A DNA stretch of 64,000 nucleotides from Hydrogenophaga sp. (GCF_030651625.1 NZ_JAUSCF010000009.1:1-64000), one strand, 5' to 3'. Shown: positions 26,582-35,953, counted from the first letter of the stretch. Notes: a model not told the origin generated them from the sequence alone. Numbers and translations: made by a program.

Positions 26582-29413
26582 ATGTCAGACGCCCAATCCC
26601 CCGCTCCCACCCTGCTGCTGGTCGACGGTTCCAGCTACCTCTACCGCGCATTCTTTGCCGGTGGTGAAGCCATGAGCACCACGCTGCCGGACGGAACGGA
26701 GCAAAAGACAGGTGCCATCCGCATTCTGATCAACATGATGCAGAAGTTGCTCAAGGACCACCCTGCCATGTACGGCGCCTGTGTGTTCGACGCCAAAGGC
26801 CCGACCTTTCGGGACGCCATCTACCCCGAATACAAGGCCCAGCGCAGCCCCATGCCGGACGACCTGCGTAGCCAGATCGCCCCCATCCACGAGGTGGTGC
26901 GCCTGATGGGCTGGCCGGTGCTGGACGTGCCGGGCGTGGAGGCCGACGACGTGATCGGCACCCTGGCCGTCACTGCGGCGCAGCAGGGTATGAAGGTGAT
27001 CATCTCCAGCGGCGACAAGGACCTCGCTCAATTGGTGAACGAGCACATCGCCATCATCGACACCATGAGCGGAAAAGTCCGCGATCTGGCCGGTGTGGAG
27101 GCCGAGTTCGGCGTGCCCGCCCGCTTGATGCTGGACTACCAGATGCTCGTGGGCGACCCGATTGACAACGTGCCCGGGGTACAGGGCGTGGGGCCCAAGA
27201 CCGCAGTGAAACTGCTACAGGAATACGGCTCGGTGGACACCCTGATGGCGCAGGCCGACCAGATCAAGGGGTCCGTGGGCGAGAAGCTGCGTAAGGCCTT
27301 GGACTGGCTGCCCACCGGGCGCCAGCTGCTGACCATCAAGACCGACTGCGACCTCAACGGCTGGGTGCCCGACCTGCCTGCACTCGACGCCATTCGCATG
27401 GGCCAGCCGCAAAGTGAACCGCTCAAGGCGTTCTACGAAACCTACGGCTTCAAGGGCCTGGCCAAGGCGCTGGGTGGCGACGAGCGCCCATCGCCGCTGT
27501 CTCGCAATTCTGGGGAGAGGGCCGGGGTGAGGGGCTCGCCCACCAACGACCTTTTCAGCGAAGCCGACCGCACCGAAGCCGGCGAAGCATCCGCCACCAC
27601 TTCGAGCAGCCCTCTTGCCTACGACACCATCCTCACTTGGGGGCTCTTTGACACCTGGCTGTCCAAGATCGAAGCTGCCGAGCTCGTGGCGGTGGACACC
27701 GAGACCACCTCGCTCGACGAAATGCGCGCCGAGATCGTGGGCATCAGCTTCAGCGTGAAGCCAGGTGAGGCTGCCTACATTCCGCTGCGCCACGCGGGCC
27801 CGGATGCACCCGAGCAACTGCCGTTTGACGAAGTGCTCGCGAAACTCAAGCCCTGGCTGGAAAATCCGGTCAAACAAAAACTCGGCCAGCACATCAAGTA
27901 CGACCGCCACGTGTTCGCCAACCACGGTATCGAAGTGCAAGGCTATGTGCACGACACCATGCTGCAAAGCTACGTGCTCGAAGTGCACAAGCCGCACGGT
28001 CTGGCCAGCCTGGCGGAGCGCCACCTGGGCCGCAAGGGCATCGGCTACGAAGATCTGTGCGGCAAAGGCGCGCACCAGATTCCGTTTGCCCAGGTGGATG
28101 TGCCCAAGGCCGCAGCGTATTCGTGCGAAGACAGCGATCAGACGCTGGACGTGCACCTGGTACTTTGGCCACAACTGCAGGCCAATGACAAACTGAAGTT
28201 CATCTACGAACTCGAAATCGCCAGCAGCGAAGCGCTTTACCGAATCGAACGCAACGGGGTGCTGATCGACGCACCCACGCTGGCCAGGCAGAGTCACGAA
28301 CTGGGCTCCCGCATCCACGCTCTGGAGCAGCAGGCCTACGAGATTGCCGGCCAACCGTTCAACCTCAGCAGTCCCAAGCAACTGGGCGAAATTTTCTTTG
28401 ACAAGCTGGGCCTGCCCGTCATCAAGAAGACCGTCACCGGCGCGCGCAGCACCGACGAAGAAGTGCTGGAAAAGCTGGCCGAGGACTACCCGCTGCCCGC
28501 CAAGATCCTGGAACACCGAAGTCTCTCGAAACTCAAGGGGACCTACACCGACAAGCTGGCGCAACTGGCGCATCCCAAAACCGGCCGCGTGCACACCCAC
28601 TACGCGCAAGCGGTGGCCGTGACCGGGCGGCTTTCCAGCAACGACCCCAATCTGCAGAACATTCCCATCCGCACGCCCGAGGGCCGCAAGGTGCGAGAAG
28701 CTTTCGTGGCCCCCGCCGGCAGCGTGATCGCCAGTGCCGACTACTCGCAGATCGAGCTGCGCATCATGGCCCACATCAGTGGCGACGCGGCCCTGCTCAA
28801 AGCCTTCCACGAAGGTGTGGACGTGCACCGCGCCACCGCCGCCGAAGTGTTTGGCCTGCAGCCCGAGCAGGTCAGCAGCGAGCAGCGCCGCTACGCCAAG
28901 GTCATCAACTTCGGCCTCATTTACGGCATGGGTACCTTTGGTCTGGCCAAGGCGCTGGGCATCGAGAACGCGGCGGCCAAGACCTACATCGACCGCTACT
29001 TCGCGCGCTTTGCCGGCGTCAAGCAATACATGGACGAAACCCGCGCCCTGGCCAAGACCCAGGGCTATGTGGAAACCGTGTTCGGCCGCAGGCTGGTGCT
29101 GCCAGACATCCAGAACGCCAAGGGCGCGAAGCAGGCAGCGCTGGAACGCCAGGCCATCAACGCCCCCATGCAAGGCACGGCGGCCGACCTGATCAAGCTG
29201 GCCATGGTCGCGGTGCAGAAGGCGCTGGACGCCGACCAGCGCGGCACGAAGATGATCATGCAGGTGCACGACGAACTGGTGTTCGAAGTCCCCGAGAGTG
29301 AGGTGGAATGGCTCAAGACAGACATACCCAAGCTCATGGCGGGCGTTGCCGAACTCAAAGTGCCGTTGCTGGCCGAAGTGGGTGTCGGTCCCAACTGGGA
29401 CCAGGCGCACTGA
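26582..29413 (+). CDS. polA: DNA polymerase I
   Basis: 943 aa. The 5'-nuclease domain (residues 1-300) includes LLVDGSSYLYRAFFA and GDKDLAQLV. The proofreading domain (about 360-540) keeps its metal ligands in DTETTSLDE (372), KYDR (about 439) and EDSD (about 516), so 3'-5' exonuclease activity should be intact. The polymerase domain has motif A DYSQIELR (about 719), motif B RRYAKVINFGLIYGM and motif C QVHDELVFE. It fills gaps in repair and removes Okazaki primers. A short repeat-derived segment (PLSRNSGERAGVRG) lies in the linker between the first two domains. The ATG at 26582 is preferred over an earlier frame start. Confidence 0.96.
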   Translation: MSDAQSPAPTLLLVDGSSYLYRAFFAGGEAMSTTLPDGTEQKTGAIRILINMMQKLLKDHPAMYGACVFDAKGPTFRDAIYPEYKAQRSPMPDDLRSQIAPIHEVVRLMGWPVLDVPGVEADDVIGTLAVTAAQQGMKVIISSGDKDLAQLVNEHIAIIDTMSGKVRDLAGVEAEFGVPARLMLDYQMLVGDPIDNVPGVQGVGPKTAVKLLQEYGSVDTLMAQADQIKGSVGEKLRKALDWLPTGRQLLTIKTDCDLNGWVPDLPALDAIRMGQPQSEPLKAFYETYGFKGLAKALGGDERPSPLSRNSGERAGVRGSPTNDLFSEADRTEAGEASATTSSSPLAYDTILTWGLFDTWLSKIEAAELVAVDTETTSLDEMRAEIVGISFSVKPGEAAYIPLRHAGPDAPEQLPFDEVLAKLKPWLENPVKQKLGQHIKYDRHVFANHGIEVQGYVHDTMLQSYVLEVHKPHGLASLAERHLGRKGIGYEDLCGKGAHQIPFAQVDVPKAAAYSCEDSDQTLDVHLVLWPQLQANDKLKFIYELEIASSEALYRIERNGVLIDAPTLARQSHELGSRIHALEQQAYEIAGQPFNLSSPKQLGEIFFDKLGLPVIKKTVTGARSTDEEVLEKLAEDYPLPAKILEHRSLSKLKGTYTDKLAQLAHPKTGRVHTHYAQAVAVTGRLSSNDPNLQNIPIRTPEGRKVREAFVAPAGSVIASADYSQIELRIMAHISGDAALLKAFHEGVDVHRATAAEVFGLQPEQVSSEQRRYAKVINFGLIYGMGTFGLAKALGIENAAAKTYIDRYFARFAGVKQYMDETRALAKTQGYVETVFGRRLVLPDIQNAKGAKQAALERQAINAPMQGTAADLIKLAMVAVQKALDADQRGTKMIMQVHDELVFEVPESEVEWLKTDIPKLMAGVAELKVPLLAEVGVGPNWDQAH
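27489..27536 (+). repeat. Half palindromic element within polA
   Basis: The stretch encoding roughly residues 303-318 resembles one arm of the uvrD-type element (GGGGAGAGGGCCGGGGTGAG). It falls in the flexible linker between nuclease and proofreading domains. Only one arm is seen, so it is a degenerate or solo copy. Confidence 0.65.
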
Positions 29414-29443
29414 GTGGCGGGACCGAGAAGATCCCGGGTCTGA

Positions 29444-30571
29444 TCAGCGCGCAGGGGCTGTGGAACCAGGCTTCAACGGTCCACCGAGCATCGTTTCAAT
29501 CGCTTCGCCGAGCTCGATCACCGCCATGGCGTAGTAGCTGCTCCAGTTGTAGCGGGTGACGGTGTAGAAATTTTCCGTGCCCAGCACATAGCTGCGAGGC
29601 GCATCGCCGTTTTCCAGTTCGACCAGGGCCATCTTGCCGATGTGCTGCTGTGTCTGTTCCTGCAGGACCAGGCCCTTGTTGATCAGGCTTTCGACGGTGA
29701 AGCTGGGCAGGATGTCCGGTTCCAGCAGGGTGGCCAGATCGAGCCGGGTGTGGTCGAAGGCCACCGGGTAGTGGGTGGGCATGCCAGGGTGCCACCCAAA
29801 GGCCTTGAAGTAGTTGGCCACGGAGCCGATCACGTCCGCCTGGCTGTTGAACAGGTCGATGCGACCGTCGCCATCGAAATCGATGGCGTATTTGGACCAA
29901 CTGCTGGGCATGAACTGTGGCCAGCCCATGGCGCCCGCGTAGCTGCCACGCAGCGTCTGGGCGTCCATACCCGTGCGGTCGGAGAGGCTGAGAAACTGTT
30001 CCAGTTCCTCCCTGAAGAACTCGGTGCGCACCGCCGCCCTGGGGTGGGCAGCCGGAAAGTCAAAGGCCAGCGTGCTCAGTGCATCAATCACCCGAAAGGA
30101 GCCGGTGTGGCGGCCGTAAAGCGTCTCCACACCAATCACACCCACGATCAGGCTGGCCGGCACACCAAATTCGCTCTCGGCGCGAGCCAGCGTGTCGCGG
30201 TTGTCCTGCCAGAAACGCAGGCCCGCGTTGAGGCGCACCGGTTCGATGAATCGGGCCCGGTAGGCTGCCCAATTCTTGGGCGTGCCAATGGGCGCGGGTG
30301 TCATGAGGCGAACCACATTGGGCAGGTGCTGCGCCTGCCCGATCTGCTCGCGCACCCACGCTGCGTCCAGATTGCGCCGTGCGGCCAGGTCGTCGGCAAA
30401 AGCCATGGCCCCGCTGTGCTGCTGATAGTAGAACGCGGGTGCCCGTGCAGAGGGTATGGGGCGCGTCTTGGAAGTGCTGCCGCTGGCAAACGCGTCGGCA
30501 CTGGCCGCCAGGCCCATGCCCCATGCCAACGCCACCAAGGCAACCGAGTGGACACATCGAAACCGGAACAT
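29444..30571 (-). CDS. mltB: Membrane-bound lytic murein transglycosylase B
   Basis: 375 aa from ATG 30571 (MFRFRC). A signal sequence (ALVALAWGMGLAASADAFA) precedes the catalytic domain. The catalytic Glu lies in GVIGVETLYGRHTG, and SYAGAMGWPQFMPSSW plus DFDGDGRIDL are MltB hallmarks. It cleaves peptidoglycan glycan strands to 1,6-anhydro products. The signal has no clear lipobox, so it may be soluble in the periplasm. The start codon overlaps the stop of the TgpA-like gene as TGATG, so translation is coupled within the MoxR-DUF58-transglutaminase operon. Confidence 0.9.
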   Translation of the reverse strand: MFRFRCVHSVALVALAWGMGLAASADAFASGSTSKTRPIPSARAPAFYYQQHSGAMAFADDLAARRNLDAAWVREQIGQAQHLPNVVRLMTPAPIGTPKNWAAYRARFIEPVRLNAGLRFWQDNRDTLARAESEFGVPASLIVGVIGVETLYGRHTGSFRVIDALSTLAFDFPAAHPRAAVRTEFFREELEQFLSLSDRTGMDAQTLRGSYAGAMGWPQFMPSSWSKYAIDFDGDGRIDLFNSQADVIGSVANYFKAFGWHPGMPTHYPVAFDHTRLDLATLLEPDILPSFTVESLINKGLVLQEQTQQHIGKMALVELENGDAPRSYVLGTENFYTVTRYNWSSYYAMAVIELGEAIETMLGGPLKPGSTAPAR

Positions 30572-32613
30572 CAACGAATTTTCTCCCTGGGCCACACAAG
30601 TTGTCTGAATTCAGCACGCAGTGTACCGAGGGTGTGCGTGCTGGACTTGCTGTAGCGCTGGGACTCCAGCCTGAGCAGCCAATGTTTCAAAGCGGAGGCC
30701 TCGGCGGGATCAAAGTGCTGTTCCACCAGCTCGGCCAGGGCGCGCGGAGGAAGATGATCCGTGCGGCTCAAACCCAGCTTGCCAAGCCTGTGGCGCGCCT
30801 GCTGCAGCAATCGCAACCATGGGTCGTGCTGTTGGCGCTCCCACAAGGTCCAACCGGCGCCGGCCAGGCTCACCAGCACGATCACGCCGAGCAGCACATA
30901 GGCCAGGTCGGTCCAGCGCGGTGAATCGAAACCCAGGCTCTTGAGCAACTCGAGCTGGCGGCCCTGGGTGTAATTCAGGATCCACTGGTTCCAGCGGTTG
31001 TTGACCGCTTCCCAGGCATTGCGCAGGTGGGAGGCCAGGGTGGGGTTGAGGTTGCGGAAGGCCGATGCCAAGGCGCCTTCGGCCGGGCGCAACCGGTCCA
31101 GCGAGCCGATTCGCCAGTCGGCCACAGCAGCGGTGGGGTCCACCCTCACCCAGCCCTGGCCTGTCAGCCAGACCTCGGCCCAGGCATGCGCATCGCGCTG
31201 GCGCACGGTCCAGTAGTTGTCGATGGCGTTGAGCTCGCCACCCTGGTAGCCCGTGACGATGCGGGCCGGAATGTCCATGGCGCGCAGCAGGATGACAAAG
31301 GCGGAGGCGATGTGTTCACAGAAGCCTTCCTTGCGATCGAACCAGAACTCGTCGGCCGTGTGCTCACCGTAGAGTCCGGGATCCACCGTGTACACGTAGC
31401 CACCGGTGCGCAGGCGTTCCAGCGCAGCCTGTACCAGCGCACGGGCGTGGTCGGGACCTGCACCGTGCTGGCGCCGGAGGTCCTGAGCCAGCGCGAGCGT
31501 GCGCGGGTTGAATCCGCCGGGCAGCTCCACATGGTCCTGCAGGGCCACCTGCTGGCCGAGCGGGCCGTGCCGGAAATCCGGGAAGCTCTCGGCCCGGAAG
31601 CGCACCAGGTCGTTCATGGGCCGCTGGGACATCCATTGCAGATCCGCTGTCATGTAGGGCGCAGCACCGGGCAGCGAGGGGGCAGTGGGGGTGGCCTCCA
31701 GCACAAACAGCCACGGCTGGCGGGTGGGCTCCTGCGTCACTTCGTAGCGGACCGGGTCGCCCCGTACCGCGAGCTCGGGTTGAAGCTGCATGGATGGGGG
31801 AAAGCCTGTTCGCAGGCTGCGCCACTCCCGCCCGTCGAAGTCGCTGAACACCGGACCTCTGAAATACAGCGCGCCCAGCGGCGGAGCCTCGCCTTCGAAT
31901 CTCACCCTCAGCGCAATCTCGTCCACCTCCATCAAGCGGGCGACGTCGCCAATTTTCATCCGGTCCGACAGACCGGTGCGCCCCGTCATGGCATCACTGG
32001 GTACACCCCAGAGTGGTGCAAAGCGCGGGAACAGCATGAACAGCACCAGCATGATCGGCGCACCCATGAGCGCCATGCCGCCAGCGGTGCGTGCGGCCTG
32101 CAGAAGGGGCGGCCTACCCACTGGCATGTGGGCGTTGACCAGTGCCGTCAGCAGCCCCAGCATTGCGATCAGAATGCCAGCCGCAGTCAACAGCGACTGG
32201 GAGTAGAAGAAGTGGGTGAGCAGCGTGAAGAACGCCAGAAAGAACACCACGAAGGCGTCCCTGCGGGCGCGCATTTCCAGCGTCTTGAGCGCAAGCAGCA
32301 CGACGATCAGCGTGACGCCTGCGTCCCGCCCCAGCAACGAACCGTGAGTGAACCAGGTGGCGCCCAGCGTGATTGCCAGCAACCCCGCCCGCCAGAACCA
32401 GGGAGGCAACGGCAGGCCGCGAAGGGCCAGCGTGGCGCGCCAGACCAGCACCCCGGCCGCCAGCAAGGTGCACCACCAGGGAATGTGACCCATCTGCATG
32501 AAGGCCACCCAGCCCACCACGACCAGAAGGAACAGCGTGTCTCGTGTGTCGCGCGGGAGGGAAGGCATTGACAGGGCAGCCATGTCAGAGAGCGCGACGG
32601 CGCGAGGTGGCAT
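30571..32613 (-). CDS. TgpA-like membrane transglutaminase (DUF3488 plus transglutaminase core)
   Basis: 680 aa. Five or six membrane segments in the first 200 residues (DUF3488) precede a periplasmic transglutaminase domain with Cys in EGFCEHIASAFVILLRAM, His in RDAHAWAEVW and Asp in VRVDPTAAV. A further membrane helix (VLLGVIVLVSLAGAGWTLW) leads into a C-terminal DUF4129-like tail. In Pseudomonas, TgpA is essential and acts with the MoxR and DUF58 partners found upstream here. A shorter start at 32583 is possible. A repeat copy lies between this gene and the DUF58 gene. Confidence 0.92.
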   Translation of the reverse strand: MPPRAVALSDMAALSMPSLPRDTRDTLFLLVVVGWVAFMQMGHIPWWCTLLAAGVLVWRATLALRGLPLPPWFWRAGLLAITLGATWFTHGSLLGRDAGVTLIVVLLALKTLEMRARRDAFVVFFLAFFTLLTHFFYSQSLLTAAGILIAMLGLLTALVNAHMPVGRPPLLQAARTAGGMALMGAPIMLVLFMLFPRFAPLWGVPSDAMTGRTGLSDRMKIGDVARLMEVDEIALRVRFEGEAPPLGALYFRGPVFSDFDGREWRSLRTGFPPSMQLQPELAVRGDPVRYEVTQEPTRQPWLFVLEATPTAPSLPGAAPYMTADLQWMSQRPMNDLVRFRAESFPDFRHGPLGQQVALQDHVELPGGFNPRTLALAQDLRRQHGAGPDHARALVQAALERLRTGGYVYTVDPGLYGEHTADEFWFDRKEGFCEHIASAFVILLRAMDIPARIVTGYQGGELNAIDNYWTVRQRDAHAWAEVWLTGQGWVRVDPTAAVADWRIGSLDRLRPAEGALASAFRNLNPTLASHLRNAWEAVNNRWNQWILNYTQGRQLELLKSLGFDSPRWTDLAYVLLGVIVLVSLAGAGWTLWERQQHDPWLRLLQQARHRLGKLGLSRTDHLPPRALAELVEQHFDPAEASALKHWLLRLESQRYSKSSTHTLGTLRAEFRQLVWPREKIR

Positions 32614-32621
32614 ATGCCAGG

Positions 32622-32712
32622 GCAGCCGTGGAACTGGCTTCGCCAGGCCACAGGCTGCGTCTCCCTCCCGCAGGAGATGGGGAAGACGCGAAGCGGCGCA
32701 GGGGGTGATTCA
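32622..32712 (-). repeat. Stop-codon repeat copy after the DUF58 gene
   Basis: Read on the minus strand the copy starts at the DUF58 stop codon (TGA at 32712-32710) and goes directly into CACCCCCTGCGCCGCTTCGC, then a CTTCGCCAGG-type hairpin. Orientation is that of the gene it follows. It fills most of the gap before the TgpA-like gene. Confidence 0.75.
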
Positions 32713-33780
32713 TACCAGGGCCAGTGCCTCCAGGCAACGCGATCGGTGGGTGAGACCCTGGTCTGGTGCCAGTTCCCGCCCTGGCAAACGCAAGCCGTAG
32801 TCCAGTTGCAACTGGTCGGCCATGATGACCCATGCGGTCAGGCGCGACAGTCTGGCCTCCGGCTCCGAGAGGCCACAGTGCGCATGATCAAGCCAGAGTT
32901 GCTGGCGCTGGACGGACAGCGCGTCGCGGCTGACCAGGTCGTTGCGTCCTGCCGCAAACGCCTGAGCCGCCTTCTTCCAGACCACCGCCCTGATGGGGTC
33001 GCCCCGCCGGTAGGCCCGCACGCCATCAAATTCCCCGGTACTCTGCACGCGGGCTTCGCCCTGGTGGCCGGCTTGCGGTTCCCCCGCAGGCAGGGGAGGA
33101 GCGTGGGCTTCAATGGCGGGATAGATCAACACCTGTGAAGCAGGGCGCCACACCGTCCACACCCGAAAAGTGCCCAGCGGATAGAGGGTCGTGGCGGTCA
33201 GCGGCGGCAGATGGTGCAGGCCACGCTGATGGGCTGGCCATGCCACCCGCACCTGGGCGCTGCCTTGAGCGGGCACATCTGTCCAGGCCAGCGGTGTGGT
33301 TCGGATGTCCTGATCGACCACGCCGAGACCAACGCCATGGCGTGGGCTCTTGCGCTCGCTTGCCAGACGGATGTCAAGCGAGATGGCCTGGCCTGCATGT
33401 ACGGGCGCCGGGGCTGAAAGGTGCAGCGTCAGGCCGCGCAGGTTGCCGTGGCAGACATGCATGCCGACCAGTGCACACCCGGCCAGCAAGAACGTGAGCA
33501 GATAGCCCAGATTGAGCTGGTAGTTGATGCTGGCCACCAGCAACAGTGCCAGCGTGAACGCCAGCATCCAGCCAGGCCGGGAAGGCAGAATGTAGACGTT
33601 GCGCTGGGTCAGCGTGAGCGTGTCGGTGCGCGGCAGGCGGTTGTGCCACCAGGCTTGCACCCGGGCGCGCACCGAGCCCAAGGGGTTGCCCCATCCAGAA
33701 GCGCCGCGGAACCGGCTCTGCCGGGGCGCTGGTGCTGCCCCCTGGGGGGAGGTGCCGAAGGCGCTTCGGGGGGAATCCAT
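32710..33780 (-). CDS. DUF58 domain protein (MoxR-associated)
   Basis: 356 aa as drawn from ATG 33780. Two adjacent membrane helices (about residues 70-107) are followed by a periplasmic-looking segment and the DUF58 core, with GEFDGVRAYRRGDPIRAVVWKKAA as signature. Partners are MoxR upstream and the TgpA-like transglutaminase downstream. The first 36 residues (MDSPRSAFGTSPQGAAPAPR and onward) are translated from a repeat element and are unlike any DUF58 protein. The GTG at 33672, immediately after the repeat (VRARVQAWWHNRLP), is a plausible true start. No ribosome site is obvious at either. Confidence 0.88.
   Translation of the reverse strand: MDSPRSAFGTSPQGAAPAPRQSRFRGASGWGNPLGSVRARVQAWWHNRLPRTDTLTLTQRNVYILPSRPGWMLAFTLALLLVASINYQLNLGYLLTFLLAGCALVGMHVCHGNLRGLTLHLSAPAPVHAGQAISLDIRLASERKSPRHGVGLGVVDQDIRTTPLAWTDVPAQGSAQVRVAWPAHQRGLHHLPPLTATTLYPLGTFRVWTVWRPASQVLIYPAIEAHAPPLPAGEPQAGHQGEARVQSTGEFDGVRAYRRGDPIRAVVWKKAAQAFAAGRNDLVSRDALSVQRQQLWLDHAHCGLSEPEARLSRLTAWVIMADQLQLDYGLRLPGRELAPDQGLTHRSRCLEALALV
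33688..33780 (-). repeat. Stop-codon repeat copy after moxR, overlapping the DUF58 5' end
   Basis: On the minus strand, nine bases after the MoxR stop codon, the copy runs through a CGAAGCGCCTTCGG hairpin, a CCCCCCAGGGGG palindrome and CGGCAGAGCCGG. It has the same block order as the array at 12.6 kb and the orientation of moxR. Confidence 0.75.
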
Positions 33781-33782
33781 AG

Positions 33783-34715
33783 CTATGGCAGCGGCGTGGC
33801 ATCGACCATCGCGCGCACCTGCTCCACTGGACCACGTCCCGCATCACTCACTGGCACCAGTCGGTGAGCCACTGTCTGGGGCAGGATGGCGGCGATGTCG
33901 TCAGGGGCCACATAGTCGCGTCCACTCAGGAATGCCTGTGCCTTGGCCGAGCGCACCACAGCCAGTGCGGCCCGGGGCGACAGACCCTGGGCAAACCAGC
34001 GGCCCGATCGCGTGGCGGACACCAGATCCTGCAGGTAGTCCAGCACCGGCTCGGCCGTGTGTACCGCGCTGACCGCCTGTTGCAGGCGGGCAAGGTCGGT
34101 GGGTGTGAGCACGGGTTGCAGTTGCTCCAGCATGTCGCGCCGGTCCTGACCCCGCAGCAGTTCGCGCTCGGCAGCGCGGTCAGGGTAGCCGAGCGAAAGC
34201 CTCATGTGGAAGCGGTCCAGCTGAGACTCGGGCAGGGCGTAGGTGCCCAGCTGGTCGTGGGGGTTCTGGGTGGCGATCACGAAAAACGGGTTGGGCAGGG
34301 CGCGTGTGGCTCCTTCGACCGTGACCTGCTTCTCTTCCATGGCCTCCAGCAATGCGCTCTGGGTCTTGGGACTGGCGCGGTTGATTTCGTCAGCCAGCAG
34401 CACTTGGGCAAACACCGGGCCTGGGTGGAACACGAACCCTTCGCGACCGCGCTCGTAGATGGACACCCCCACCAGGTCGCTGGGCATGAGGTCGGCAGTG
34501 AATTGCACCCGCGAAAACTGCAGCCCGAAAGAGCGGGACAGCGCGTGTGCCAAGGTGGTTTTGCCCACGCCAGGCACGTCTTCAATGAGCAGGTGGCCAC
34601 CCGCCAGCAGACATGCCACGCAATCGGCCACTTGCTGGCCCTTTCCCACAATGACCGTGTTAAGCTGATTGAGGAGTTGGTGTATTTTTGTATCGGCGTG
34701 CATCCCGCGAACCAT
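33783..34715 (-). CDS. MoxR-type AAA+ ATPase
   Basis: 310 aa. Walker A GVGKTTLAHAL, Walker B LLADEINRASPKTQSALLEAMEE, sensor 1 VIATQNPHDQLGTYALPESQLDRF and a C-terminal lid (LSPRAALAVVRSAKAQAFLSGRDYV) define the MoxR subfamily, thought to act as a chaperone in maturation of envelope or cofactor-containing complexes. It heads the operon moxR-DUF58-tgpA-mltB. Starts at 34715 or 34703 are both ATG. Only 14 bases separate 34715 from the start of the divergent HDAC-like gene, so promoters must lie within coding sequence. Confidence 0.92.
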   Translation of the reverse strand: MVRGMHADTKIHQLLNQLNTVIVGKGQQVADCVACLLAGGHLLIEDVPGVGKTTLAHALSRSFGLQFSRVQFTADLMPSDLVGVSIYERGREGFVFHPGPVFAQVLLADEINRASPKTQSALLEAMEEKQVTVEGATRALPNPFFVIATQNPHDQLGTYALPESQLDRFHMRLSLGYPDRAAERELLRGQDRRDMLEQLQPVLTPTDLARLQQAVSAVHTAEPVLDYLQDLVSATRSGRWFAQGLSPRAALAVVRSAKAQAFLSGRDYVAPDDIAAILPQTVAHRLVPVSDAGRGPVEQVRAMVDATPLP

Positions 34716-34729
34716 ACCGTAAAACCCCC

Positions 34730-35683
34730 ATGAGCCAGGCCACAGGATATTTCACCCACAAGGATTGTTGGCGACACGAAATGGGCCGAGGACACCCCGA
34801 GTGTCCTGAGCGGCTTGATGCGATTCAGGACCGATTGCTCATCTCGGGCCTGGACGTGGCGCTTGAGCAGCGAGAGGCAACAGCCGCCTCCATGGCCGAC
34901 ATGGAACTGGCACACGGGCGCATGCACCTGGCCGCTTTGCGCGGCCTCAGTGACGGGCTGCGCGACGACATCGCCGCCGGTGGTCCTGAGCATGCCCAGG
35001 TCGATCCCGACACGTCGATCAACGTGCACAGCTGGGACGCCATACTGATGGCGGCGGGTGCGGCCATCGACGCGACCGATGCTGTGATGGCGGGCGAGCT
35101 GGCCAACGCTTTTTGCGCGGTGCGCCCGCCCGGGCACCACGCCACGCGCAACCAGGCCATGGGTTTCTGTTTTGTGAACAACGTCGCGGTGGCCGCCAAA
35201 TACGCGCTGGAGCGTCACGGGCTCAAGCGCGTAGCGATCATTGATTTTGACGTGCACCATGGCAACGGCACCGAAGACATCGTGGCGGGCGACGAGCGCA
35301 TTCTCATGTGCAGCTTCTACCAGCACCCTTTCTATCCTGCCTGGGACCACGCAACCGCCGCAAACCTGGTGAATGTGCCGGTGCCTGCCTACACCAAGGG
35401 CATGGAAGTGCGGGAGCTGATCGACATGATCTGGATGCCACGGCTGGACGCCCACAAGCCTGAGATGATTTTCATCAGCGCGGGCTTCGACGCTCACCGG
35501 GAAGATGACATGGCCCAGATGGGCCTGGTGGAAAACGACTACGCCTGGATGACGCAACGCCTCATGGAGGTTGCGCAGCGCCATGCCAAGGGCAGGATCG
35601 TGAGCTGTCTGGAGGGGGGCTACAGCCTGAGTGCGCTGGCACGCAGCGTGGAAGCGCACCTTCGGGTGCTGGCGGGGGTGTAG
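34730..35683 (+). CDS. Histone-deacetylase-like zinc amidohydrolase
   Basis: 317 aa. The HDAC fold is complete: HPECPERL, the catalytic His pair in RPPGHHA, zinc ligands in IDFDVHHGNGTED and FISAGFDAHREDD, and the transition-state region CLEGGYSL near the C-terminus. Bacterial members act on acetylated small amines (polyamines, acetoin-related) or on acylated proteins. The neighbours give no hint of substrate. It is divergent from moxR with almost no spacer. Confidence 0.9.
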   Translation: MSQATGYFTHKDCWRHEMGRGHPECPERLDAIQDRLLISGLDVALEQREATAASMADMELAHGRMHLAALRGLSDGLRDDIAAGGPEHAQVDPDTSINVHSWDAILMAAGAAIDATDAVMAGELANAFCAVRPPGHHATRNQAMGFCFVNNVAVAAKYALERHGLKRVAIIDFDVHHGNGTEDIVAGDERILMCSFYQHPFYPAWDHATAANLVNVPVPAYTKGMEVRELIDMIWMPRLDAHKPEMIFISAGFDAHREDDMAQMGLVENDYAWMTQRLMEVAQRHAKGRIVSCLEGGYSLSALARSVEAHLRVLAGV

Positions 35684-35689
35684 GGAGCT

Positions 35690-35925
35690 CCCCCCTGCGC
35701 TGCGTCGCAGCTTCCCCTCTCTCTGGCGCGCCTTCGGCGCTTGGTGGGCGGAATCTTGGGCCGGCGCATCCGGACCCTTGCTGCCCATGGATGGGGCATT
35801 GCCATCGAAGCTGTGTGTTTGTGAACACCCCCTGCACCGCTGACGCGGCTCCCCCCTATCTCTGGCGCGCCTTCGGCGCTTGGGCGCGGCACCTTGGGCC
35901 GGCTGAGCCGGACCCTCCGTGCCAC
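35690..35925 (+). repeat. Two tandem units of a 139-bp stop-codon repeat after the HDAC-like gene
   Basis: The block TCTGGCGCGCCTTCGGCGCT starts at 35722 and recurs at 35861, a period of 139 bases, close to the 138 bases of the array at 12.6 kb. Each unit also has a GGGCCGGC...TCCGGAC hairpin. The first unit starts about seven bases after the HDAC-like stop codon, in the orientation of that gene. Nothing else is seen in 35684-35953. Confidence 0.75.
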
Positions 35926-35953
35926 TGTATTTGGAACTGACCTTTGAGTGGCG

